Shown piece by piece: positions 1 to 7,223 of a stretch of DNA of 8,822 nt (its first letter is position 1; every line of letters begins with the position of its first letter). The stretch is from Candidatus Latescibacterota bacterium (GTDB lineage Bacteria; Latescibacterota; UBA2968; UBA8231). The stretch lies in NCBI GenBank assembly GCA_003529325.1, contig DPVW01000054.1:12301-21122 (forward strand). The letters are read 5' to 3'. The notes beneath the pieces were generated by a model. It saw only the letters and a program-made list of their open reading frames with translations, had not been told where the DNA came from and ran no database searches. Made by a program: the position numbers and the translations under genes.

Positions 1-2
1 TG

Positions 3-227
3 ATGAGGGGGGGACCGCAAGCCAGATCGCGAGCCGCACCCCTCTTCGTAGTAGATGTGGACTCGCGCGGACACACCCACCGCATCTTTGCGCGCCAATG
101 GCAACCAGCGACGGAGGTTACGATCGTGGAGACGTTCGACGGACTCAGGGCCGTTCATTTTCACGAGAGAGATCCAGGGACGAGATGGCGCAAAAATGAT
201 CACATCTCCATCGATCTGGACAGGTGA
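3..227 (+). CDS. Short hypothetical protein or C-terminal tail of an upstream gene
   Basis: This frame encodes 74 residues from the ATG at base 3 and stops at 225-227. I do not recognise the protein. The stretch from about residue 14 to 60 (PLFVVDVDSRGHTHRIFARQ onward) looks like alternating beta strands, which is more protein-like than the other open frames over the same bases. No signal peptide or membrane segment is visible. Another frame carries two stops in tandem at bases 1-6, so an upstream gene may end there, with this ATG overlapping its first stop as TGATG, a common coupling arrangement. Alternatively the frame continues leftwards and this is only a C-terminal tail. The strand pattern is loosely like the small beta-barrel at the C-terminus of DDE transposases, but no diagnostic residue supports that. 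Whether it is a complete gene cannot be decided without upstream sequence. Confidence 0.35.
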   Translation: MRGGPQARSRAAPLFVVDVDSRGHTHRIFARQWQPATEVTIVETFDGLRAVHFHERDPGTRWRKNDHISIDLDR

Positions 228-312
228 CTTTCCCCTGTGGTACTGCTCGGCTCGAGCTGCAGGGCAGCGATGCTCGAGACCCTTGGCAACGCATGCACAC
301 TTTCGTTTACCT

Positions 313-317
313 GAGGG
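313..317 (+). promoter_or_regulatory. Ribosome binding site deciding a TTG start
   Basis: GAGGG lies six bases before the TTG at 324. It is 18 bases before the in-frame ATG at 336, which is too far for a usual Shine-Dalgarno site. The ATG at 319, immediately after it, is in another frame and stops within seven codons. The site therefore favours the TTG start for the large permease gene. No convincing -35/-10 pair is visible in the 96 bases before it. Confidence 0.5.
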
Positions 318-323
318 TATGAT

Positions 324-3300
324 TTGCACGCTCCCATGACTGCCATCGGTGCAGCCGTGCGTTCCCTCGCGTGCACATTCGCCATAGCGATCTCCGGCGT
401 TCCTTGTGACGCTGACCCCGAGGGACTGCAGCGCACAGTAGTGGAACTCTCTAGCCACGGCTCGCGTATGCCGGGCTACTCCGGGGACGACTTTGCGGCA
501 GACTACGTCCAGCAGCAACTGAGAGCGGCCGGCGTCCAGGACATTCGCCGGGAGCCGTTGGACGTCACCGTGCCTATCGACAAGGGAGCCTCCCTGGAGC
601 TTCTGGCGGACGGTACGGTACTGCAGCTGTGGTCGCTGTGGCCCAACCTGGTGCGCACCAGCACGATTCCGCCAGCGGGCGTGGAAGCGGAGCTCATCTA
701 CGGCGGTCACGGTCGCTACGAGGACCTGGAGGGCAAGGACGTCGTCGACCGCATCGTCCTCATGGAGTTCAACTCCGCTCATCGGTGGCGCACGCCAGCC
801 TCGCTCGGGGCACGGGCCATCGTCTTCCTTGAGCCCGACGAAACGACGATAGAGGAGACCCGCAAGAAGTGGAGCGCTGCACCCCTCGACATGCCCAGGT
901 TCTGGATCGAGAGGCCAGCGGCAGAGAAGTTGAGGGAGCGGGTCAGGAACGAGGGGCCGGTCCGGGTTCGACTTAAGGCCCGCATGGACTTGGAGCGACA
1001 CACGACCTGGAACATCTGGGGGATCGTTCCCGGAACGGACCCAGAGCTGAGCGGTGAATTGGTTGCCATTGAGACGTACTACGACGGGACTTCTGTTGTC
1101 CCGGGTCTCAATCCCTCGGCTGAGGCCGCGGTGTCGATAGCGGCACTGATCGAGTTCGCCCGCTCTCTGCGTGAGCATCCCCCCGGTCGCTCAGTCGTCC
1201 TCCTCGCCAGCGGCGCTCACTTCGTTAGGAAAGCCGGCATCGTCGATTTCGTCAACCGTCACGCACGGGAGACGCCGCTCTTCAAAACACGCATGGCCCG
1301 TCGCCTGGACAGGGATCGCATCCAGGTGGCCGAGGTGCAACGCCTGCTGCAGGAGAAGGGAATCAGCGCGGACTCGCTCGGACTCGTCTTCCTGGAAAAT
1401 GCGGCCGGCAAGCTTCAGCTGGCCGACTTCGACCTGCCACACCTGTCCTATGAACTGACCCGAATCGGTCTGCAGACGGAAGACGTGGGCTTGTACACCG
1501 AACCGGACAGCCTCGACCTGGCCCTCTTCATCAGCCTCGATCTGTCCAGCCACAGCAACCGCGTCGCGATCTGGAACACCAACCACCGGCTGCAGTTTCA
1601 GCGGGTCTTCGCGCCGCTGGCACGCAGCTTCATTGGCTATGAGGAGGAAGCGCGACAGCACTCTCGAGGCGGGAAGCCGCGAGCCGCGCTCGTCAATGGC
1701 ATCAGCCCGCCGCGAGGGCGCACACTCGAAAGCTATCTCTCTGGCGGCGAGGCCATCTCGAATGGGGCCATCGCCCGCAGCGTCGGCATCCTGACGCTCG
1801 AACTGCGCACCGTCGAAGACCCACGTCTGCGTCTCGACTCACCGCTGGATCGGGTCGAGTTCGTCGACTTCGAGAGCCTCAGTCGACAGAGCGAGCTGAT
1901 CAATGATCTCCTGCACCGTGCACTGAGCGATCACCAATTGTATGGTCACGACCCGGTGGGCCTGCGGGCGAGCCACGATCAGAACATCCATGACCAGCAG
2001 CGGACCATCCATGGTTCACTGCGACGCCCGGCCGCTCACGGCGCCAGGATCGGTGAGCCCGTACCGTTCGGGATCGCTTCCCTATGGCCCGACCGCGTTC
2101 ATGTCTGGCGTCCCTGGTTGGCCATGACGGACGAGAAGGGGCACTACCGCATATCGGGGATGCCCCCGATGAGCCTGGAAGTGCACGGGTTCCTCCTCGA
2201 CCCGCCCACCGGCGACATCACCCACGCCACTGACAGGGGTGAGCTGGCGCAGAAAATCGGGCTAATTCAGCAGAGCCTCACCAAGAACGAAACCGACTGG
2301 ACGACGGTGCTCTTCCCGGCCGCCTCCCTGGACCTCTACGAGCGCATCTCCGCGTCCAGGTTCTTCACCATGGGCGATTGGGATACGAAGATAATGGATC
2401 AGCGCGGCATCTCGCCGCGCACCTACGGGTACTCGGTGGGCGAGTTTGGCGACGAAGCCATGGTCCTCTTCGGCGCCCCCGGCGACTCGCTGCGTCTCGT
2501 AGATGGATCCGTCATGCTGTTGGCGAACGCAGCCAGCCAGCCTGGCGAAGATGCAACCGGCTCGGGTTTCTCTACGTCGGCACGGCGGCTGATGCCCCAC
2601 GTCACGCTGCAGTCGGCCAAAGACATATGGGTCCTCGACGAATCGCGCCTGCAGCAGCTGCGCGCGTTCTCCATCGAGAATCCGAAGGTGGAGGGTCTGC
2701 ACGAGTCGGCTCGCTTGCTCATCGGGAGGGCTGAGGAGGCACGACGCGGCAAGCGGTGGGGACTCTACGCCAAGTTCGCCCGCGAAGCGCTGGCGAAGGA
2801 ATACCGTGCCTACCCTGAGGTGAAGGGCACGCAGAACGACGTGTTGTCCGGGCTCGTCTTCTTCGTAGCGATTCTGCTGCCCGCGGTGGTCTTCCTCGAA
2901 AAGCTTCTGTTCTCATCGACACAGATCCATCGCCAGCTCGTGCTCTTGGCTGTGATCTTCCTGGTCTGTTGGGTCGTCCTTTCACAGGTGCACCCGGCCT
3001 TCGATCTGGCCAATCCGATGGTCATCCTGCTGGCCATCCTGATCGGTGTGACAGGCTTGTTCGTCATCGCCTTGCTGGCGGGCCGCTTCAACGCATTTAT
3101 GCTTGCCCACCGGCTGCGGCAGGGCGGCACGGATGCATCTGAAATGAACCGTTCGGGGGCGCTCTCCGCGGCTTTCGCGCTGGGCATATCGAATATGCGG
3201 CGGCGTGCTCTACGCACGACGCTCACGTTGACGACGATCACCTTGTTGACCTTTACGGTACTCTCCTTCACCTCCTTCATCCCTTCCATCAGTGTACTGA

Positions 3301-4991
3301 GCACTGCTTCCGACTGGGAGCCAGCCTATCCCGGGATGCTGCTTCAGGACCCCTATTGGTGGGCCTGGGACTACCCCGCCATCGATTACGTGCGCTCCCA
3401 TTTCGGTGACGTCGGCACGGTGGTCGCTCGAACCTGGCGCTTCAATCACCGAGACCTGGAAGGCAAGATACCGCTGATGGCAGTGACGGGTTCGGCGGCG
3501 GCAGATGCCGTGCTCGGATTCTCCCCAGCCGAGCGGCTGGTCACACACATTGACAGGAGTCTCGTCTCCGGCAGCTGGTTCGAGCACGATTGGGAGAGCA
3601 GCGTCATCATCTCCCAGACGCTGGCTGAAGAGCTCGGTATGGGATCACAGGATGGCGAATCAACCGCAGTCGGATCCACTCTGACCTTCTTCGGGAGAGA
3701 CTGGAAGGTCAGGGGCCTTTTCGATGCCGCGACGTTCGAACAGATCCACGACCTCAATGACGAGCCACTGACCCCGGTCCGGCAGGAATTCAGCGAGCTC
3801 ATGACTCCCGGCAGAGAGCTGGACCGTCAGCAGGGGAACACGGAGTTCGAACAGCTTGCCGCCGCGAAGTTCGGCCACCTGCCGGCGCGGCGCCTTATCA
3901 TCGTCCCGCACAGCAGGCTTGCAGCCATCGGCGCTGACGATTACACCATCGCCGTGCGCTTCGACGATGGGGTCGAGGGCGAAGGGGTCATCAGGGACTT
4001 CCTCACCCGGAGCGCCAATACATTACACGCGGGCGTGACCGGCGACTCCGGCCAGCTCCAGGCGATGACCTACACTTCCCTGGGCATCACTTCCGTTGAA
4101 GGGCTCACGAGGCTCGTCGTTCCTGCGATACTGGCTGCCCTCATCATGCTCAACACCATGATGGGTTCGGTGTACGAACGCTTCAGAGAGATCGGCATCT
4201 ACTCGTCTGTGGGCCTGGCGCCGGCTCACATCTCCTTCTTGTTTCTGGCCGAGGCGTGCGTGTACGCCGTGCTTGGCGTCGTCTTCGGGTACCTTCTGGG
4301 CCAAGGTACCTCCAAGGTGCTGATCGGCTTCGACATGCTGGCCGGCGTTTCCCTGAACTACTCTTCCACGGCAGCCGTGGCCTCGGCGAGCATCGTTATC
4401 GTCCTGGTGCTCCTGTCCGCCGTCTATCCTGCCACGGTTGCCTCGCGCATGGCCGTGCCGGATGTCGTTAGACGGTGGCAGCTGCCCGCACCGGACGGCA
4501 ACGTCTGGCGTTTCATCTTCCCTTTCACGGCCAATGCCGCCGCCGTCGACAGCCTGTGCGGATTCCTCTATTCCATGTTCGACTCCTACAGCGACGAGTC
4601 CATCGGCGACTTGTACGCGGACCTGACCCGCATCGTTCGTCGTCGGGGACCAGATGGTCCCATACACTCGGTTCAGTTGGGACTCTGGCTGGCGCCTTTC
4701 GACCTGGGAGTGAGCCAGTACCTGGAAATCTCCATGTACCCGTCTGACACACGCGGCATCAACGAAGTCGAGATCTACATCGAGCGCCTCAGCGGCCCGC
4801 TGGCTCACTGGCACCGCCTGAACCAGGATTTCGCCATCAAGCTGCGGCGTCAGTTTCTGATCTGGCAGACGATGAGCGAAGATCTGAGACAGGAGCACGC
4901 CGACCTGGGACGCCGGCTCACCGTCGATTTCGAAAGCCTCGGCCTCTCCCCCGCTGCAACCGCCCCAGACGTATTGGCAGAGCCATCATGA
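324..4991 (+). CDS. Giant FtsX/MacB-type ABC permease with inactive M28 peptidase-like ectodomain
   Basis: The 1555-residue inner-membrane protein can be read in order. Residues 8-26 are a signal or anchor helix. Residues 32-80 resemble the N-terminal helices of M28 aminopeptidases, 115-200 a PA-like insert and 225-315 the M28 core. Residues 561-625 form a carboxypeptidase-regulatory-like beta-sandwich (TDEKGHYRISGMPP). Helices lie near 840-861, 871-890 and 898-921. An FtsX unit follows: helix 966-988, extracytoplasmic domain 990-1258, helices near 1262-1283, 1302-1326 and 1348-1372. This topology is self-consistent: the ectodomain is periplasmic, while the coupling segment ERFREIGIYSSVG (1285-1297) and the C-terminal domain (about 1385-1535) are cytoplasmic. 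In M28 enzymes the core carries zinc ligands in an H-x-D motif, a later D and an E-E pair. Here these read TYYD (251-254), NPS (263-265) and AH (298-299), so peptidase activity is unlikely. MacB/LolC-type permeases work as dimers with an ABC ATPase, which is not encoded here. It overlaps the next gene by four bases. The substrate is unknown. ATG 336 is an alternative start. Confidence 0.88.
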   Translation: MHAPMTAIGAAVRSLACTFAIAISGVPCDADPEGLQRTVVELSSHGSRMPGYSGDDFAADYVQQQLRAAGVQDIRREPLDVTVPIDKGASLELLADGTVLQLWSLWPNLVRTSTIPPAGVEAELIYGGHGRYEDLEGKDVVDRIVLMEFNSAHRWRTPASLGARAIVFLEPDETTIEETRKKWSAAPLDMPRFWIERPAAEKLRERVRNEGPVRVRLKARMDLERHTTWNIWGIVPGTDPELSGELVAIETYYDGTSVVPGLNPSAEAAVSIAALIEFARSLREHPPGRSVVLLASGAHFVRKAGIVDFVNRHARETPLFKTRMARRLDRDRIQVAEVQRLLQEKGISADSLGLVFLENAAGKLQLADFDLPHLSYELTRIGLQTEDVGLYTEPDSLDLALFISLDLSSHSNRVAIWNTNHRLQFQRVFAPLARSFIGYEEEARQHSRGGKPRAALVNGISPPRGRTLESYLSGGEAISNGAIARSVGILTLELRTVEDPRLRLDSPLDRVEFVDFESLSRQSELINDLLHRALSDHQLYGHDPVGLRASHDQNIHDQQRTIHGSLRRPAAHGARIGEPVPFGIASLWPDRVHVWRPWLAMTDEKGHYRISGMPPMSLEVHGFLLDPPTGDITHATDRGELAQKIGLIQQSLTKNETDWTTVLFPAASLDLYERISASRFFTMGDWDTKIMDQRGISPRTYGYSVGEFGDEAMVLFGAPGDSLRLVDGSVMLLANAASQPGEDATGSGFSTSARRLMPHVTLQSAKDIWVLDESRLQQLRAFSIENPKVEGLHESARLLIGRAEEARRGKRWGLYAKFAREALAKEYRAYPEVKGTQNDVLSGLVFFVAILLPAVVFLEKLLFSSTQIHRQLVLLAVIFLVCWVVLSQVHPAFDLANPMVILLAILIGVTGLFVIALLAGRFNAFMLAHRLRQGGTDASEMNRSGALSAAFALGISNMRRRALRTTLTLTTITLLTFTVLSFTSFIPSISVLSTASDWEPAYPGMLLQDPYWWAWDYPAIDYVRSHFGDVGTVVARTWRFNHRDLEGKIPLMAVTGSAAADAVLGFSPAERLVTHIDRSLVSGSWFEHDWESSVIISQTLAEELGMGSQDGESTAVGSTLTFFGRDWKVRGLFDAATFEQIHDLNDEPLTPVRQEFSELMTPGRELDRQQGNTEFEQLAAAKFGHLPARRLIIVPHSRLAAIGADDYTIAVRFDDGVEGEGVIRDFLTRSANTLHAGVTGDSGQLQAMTYTSLGITSVEGLTRLVVPAILAALIMLNTMMGSVYERFREIGIYSSVGLAPAHISFLFLAEACVYAVLGVVFGYLLGQGTSKVLIGFDMLAGVSLNYSSTAAVASASIVIVLVLLSAVYPATVASRMAVPDVVRRWQLPAPDGNVWRFIFPFTANAAAVDSLCGFLYSMFDSYSDESIGDLYADLTRIVRRRGPDGPIHSVQLGLWLAPFDLGVSQYLEISMYPSDTRGINEVEIYIERLSGPLAHWHRLNQDFAIKLRRQFLIWQTMSEDLRQEHADLGRRLTVDFESLGLSPAATAPDVLAEPS

Positions 4992-7153
4992 GCCTCGGCA
5001 TTCCCCAGGATTTCAGACGCTATCTCACAGGTAAGGGCACTTCGGTGATCGGTGAGGGCGAATCCGAACACCAGTCCATACACCTGCGAGCTCTCCTCAT
5101 CGGAGCGTTCCTCAGCTTCTTTCTCGGCGTTGCCGCGAACTACGCCGATATCATCATCCGGGGCAGTTATCTATCCCTGCATTTCAGCACGACGGGGGCG
5201 ATCCTGCTCCTTCTGGTTCTGGTGGGGGGACTCAATATCCTCTTCAAGCTCACCATCGGGAGGTTGTGGCTGGCAATTGCCCTCTTCGTGCTCGTGGCAG
5301 TATCGTATGCCGCCAACTACGCCCCTTTCGATGACATGTTGGCCTACTCTCCAGGCGTGCTGTTCGGCAGCTTCATGGTCGGCGTCCTGGCGCTCAACAT
5401 CGTCCTCATCGCCATGGGTAAGACGCTCGCCCTCAACCGCTCTGAGCTCATCGTCGTCTACGTCATGCTGATGGTGGTCTCGTCGCTGGCGACCAGCCTC
5501 TGCGAGGCCCTGCTGCCGGCGATCAGCGGCATGTTCTATTATGCCGATCCTAGCAACAACTGGGCGGAGACGCTGTTCCCGCACCTGCCTACTGATCTCG
5601 TCGTCAACGACGGCAATCACAATCAGCTCTTCTTCGAAGGTTTCCCCGGTCCCGACCACAGCGTCCCCTACGGCATCTGGTTCCGTCCGCTGATGGTCTG
5701 GAGCGTGTTCCTGCTGGCTCTCTACCTCACCATGATCTGCATTCCCGTCATCGTCAGACGCCAGTGGGTCGAGCACGAACGCTTGGCCTATCCTCTGGTC
5801 CAGATGCCTCAGGCCATGATGTGGGATGAGCGGGAAGAGGTGGTTGTAAACCCCTTCTTCAGGAGCGGAGCCATGTGGATTGGCGCCGCGCTGCCATTCA
5901 TCGTCGGCTCACTCAACGGTCTCAACAACTATCTGGGCGGCTTTCCGACGATCACAACCGGTTGGTACATCCCCCTGCCCGGCCACCAGTCGCTGAACAT
6001 GTTCATCAGCTTCACCGTGATGGGCTTCTCCTACCTCATCAGCCCGACCATCGCCGCCGGTGTCTGGGGATTCGTGCTCCTGTCGAAGCTGGAGAAGATG
6101 CTCTTCGTCTTTCACAGCGGCCCTACGCCAGACCAGTGGGTGTGGACGGTCGGCGTCTCTGAACTCATGAGCTACCAGGGACTGGGGGCCCTGCTCGTCT
6201 TCGTTGGCTCTGGGCTGTGGATGGCGCGTGAACACCTCACTCAGGTCGTCAGGAAGGCGCTGTGGATGGAGTCCGACCTGAGTGACGACGACGAGATCAT
6301 GTCCTATCGCGCTGCCGTGTTCGGACTGCTCGGGGGCGCCGTGGTCATGGTCCTCTGGTTCTGGTATCTGGGGACTCCACTGTGGGCGGGATTTACCTTC
6401 GTCGGCCTCGCTCTCGTCATCTACTACGCGGTCACGCGAATCGTCGCCGAAGCGGGAATCGCCATCGTCCTCGCTCCCCTGAGCGCGCCGGACTTCATGA
6501 TCTTCGGCCTCGGGTCCAAGCTCTTGGGCAGCACGTCCATCGCCAATTTCGCCTTCACCTATCCCGTCGCCGCCGACGTGCGTGTCTTTCTCATGGGTGT
6601 CGTTGCCAACGGATTGAAGCTGATCGAGGGCATGGACACCAGGAGCCGTCGCCTCGTGTTCTGGGCGATCGTGGTGGCCGTCTTCTTCGGCCTCTTCGGA
6701 GCGACCTGGGCCATACTCGAGATGACCTATCGCGGCGGCGGCAACAACGCCGATCGATGGTTCTTCTTGCACTATCCGAAAATCATCTACATGACCACAG
6801 TGACGACGCTGGAACCCGCCGGCGTCTACTGGAAGGGCATCGGCTTCGTCGGCATCGGCGCCATCGCCATGACGATCTTCACCTGGATGAAGAGTCGGTT
6901 CATGTGGTGGCCGCTGCATCCGATCGGATTCCCCATCATGGCCACTCGCGTCACCGACCAGATATGGTTCAGTGTCATGCTGGCTTGGCTGATCAAGGTC
7001 ATGGTGCTCAAATACGGAGGCACGCCTCTCTTCCGCCGGAGCCGCCATTTCTTCCTTGGCATGATTCTGGGCTCTGTCTCTGTCAGCGGTCTGTGGCTGG
7101 TCATCGACTTCTTCACGGGTCAGGTGGGCAATCACGTGATGCGCGACCTCTGA
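4988..7153 (+). CDS. Polytopic membrane protein, DUF6785/DUF6784 type (OPT-transporter-like)
   Basis: The protein has 721 residues and about 15 predicted membrane helices, for example near 34-52, 68-88, 92-110, 122-143, 152-172, 233-257, 335-362, 441-462, 466-482, 555-576, 615-632, 655-676 and 687-709. I recognise family hallmarks: the LNRSELIVVYVML segment (149-161), RRQWVEHERLAYPLVQMP (257-274), RIVAEAGIAIV (484-494), and a C-terminal WWPLHPIGFP (640-649) followed by KYGGTPLFRRSRHFFLGMIL (675-694). These fit the DUF6785 N-terminal part joined to a DUF6784 C-terminal part, a family related to oligopeptide (OPT) transporters. Transport of a small peptide or other solute is therefore plausible but unproven. 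Its ATG overlaps the stop of the permease gene (ATGA), and only a weak AGAG precedes it, so translation is probably coupled and the two products made together. There is no signal peptide; the first 30 residues are hydrophilic and likely cytoplasmic. Length and start match the family as I know it. Confidence 0.85.
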   Translation: MSLGIPQDFRRYLTGKGTSVIGEGESEHQSIHLRALLIGAFLSFFLGVAANYADIIIRGSYLSLHFSTTGAILLLLVLVGGLNILFKLTIGRLWLAIALFVLVAVSYAANYAPFDDMLAYSPGVLFGSFMVGVLALNIVLIAMGKTLALNRSELIVVYVMLMVVSSLATSLCEALLPAISGMFYYADPSNNWAETLFPHLPTDLVVNDGNHNQLFFEGFPGPDHSVPYGIWFRPLMVWSVFLLALYLTMICIPVIVRRQWVEHERLAYPLVQMPQAMMWDEREEVVVNPFFRSGAMWIGAALPFIVGSLNGLNNYLGGFPTITTGWYIPLPGHQSLNMFISFTVMGFSYLISPTIAAGVWGFVLLSKLEKMLFVFHSGPTPDQWVWTVGVSELMSYQGLGALLVFVGSGLWMAREHLTQVVRKALWMESDLSDDDEIMSYRAAVFGLLGGAVVMVLWFWYLGTPLWAGFTFVGLALVIYYAVTRIVAEAGIAIVLAPLSAPDFMIFGLGSKLLGSTSIANFAFTYPVAADVRVFLMGVVANGLKLIEGMDTRSRRLVFWAIVVAVFFGLFGATWAILEMTYRGGGNNADRWFFLHYPKIIYMTTVTTLEPAGVYWKGIGFVGIGAIAMTIFTWMKSRFMWWPLHPIGFPIMATRVTDQIWFSVMLAWLIKVMVLKYGGTPLFRRSRHFFLGMILGSVSVSGLWLVIDFFTGQVGNHVMRDL

Positions 7154-7160
7154 CGAAGCA

Positions 7161-7223
7161 ATGAACCTGTCAGGCGCAGACCTCTCGATCGCCATCCTGC
7201 ACAACGCCGACACGCTCGATTAG
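7161..7223 (+). pseudogene. 20-codon open frame, possible 5' remnant of a third operon gene
   Basis: An ATG seven bases after the stop of the DUF6785-type gene opens a frame of 20 codons that ends with TAG at 7221-7223. The peptide MNLSGADLSIAILHNADTLD looks like the beginning of an alpha/beta enzyme: a polar lead, then a beta strand (LSIAILHN), as in ATP-grasp or Rossmann-type N-termini. Its codons end in G or C in 16 of 20 cases, like the operon and unlike the neighbouring minus-strand gene. Its stop falls on the terminal codon of that gene (TTA, 7220-7222). These facts suggest a truncated third gene cut by a recombination junction. Chance is also quite possible, because the frame is very short and no good ribosome binding site precedes it. 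Confidence 0.25.

Noticed and set aside
251..278. Imperfect hairpin (CTCGAG and GCTGC arms) before the permease gene
   Set aside because: The stem is interrupted and no T-run follows, so it does not qualify as a terminator. CTCGAG is itself palindromic, which inflates the match.
4023..4898. 291-codon open frame on the minus strand
   Set aside because: Antisense shadow of the FtsX permease segment. Its composition is biased and no domain is recognisable.
6382..7164. 260-codon plus-strand frame inside the DUF6785-type gene
   Set aside because: Arginine- and histidine-rich frame-shifted reading of the real gene. The real frame carries the conserved family motifs throughout.
5909..7213. 434-codon open frame on the minus strand
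   Set aside because: It lies opposite the DUF6785-type gene and is extremely rich in H, D, E and Q, as expected when hydrophobic membrane codons are read backwards in GC-rich DNA.
7154..7219. Terminator between the convergent genes
   Set aside because: No strong hairpin with a T-run is visible on either strand.
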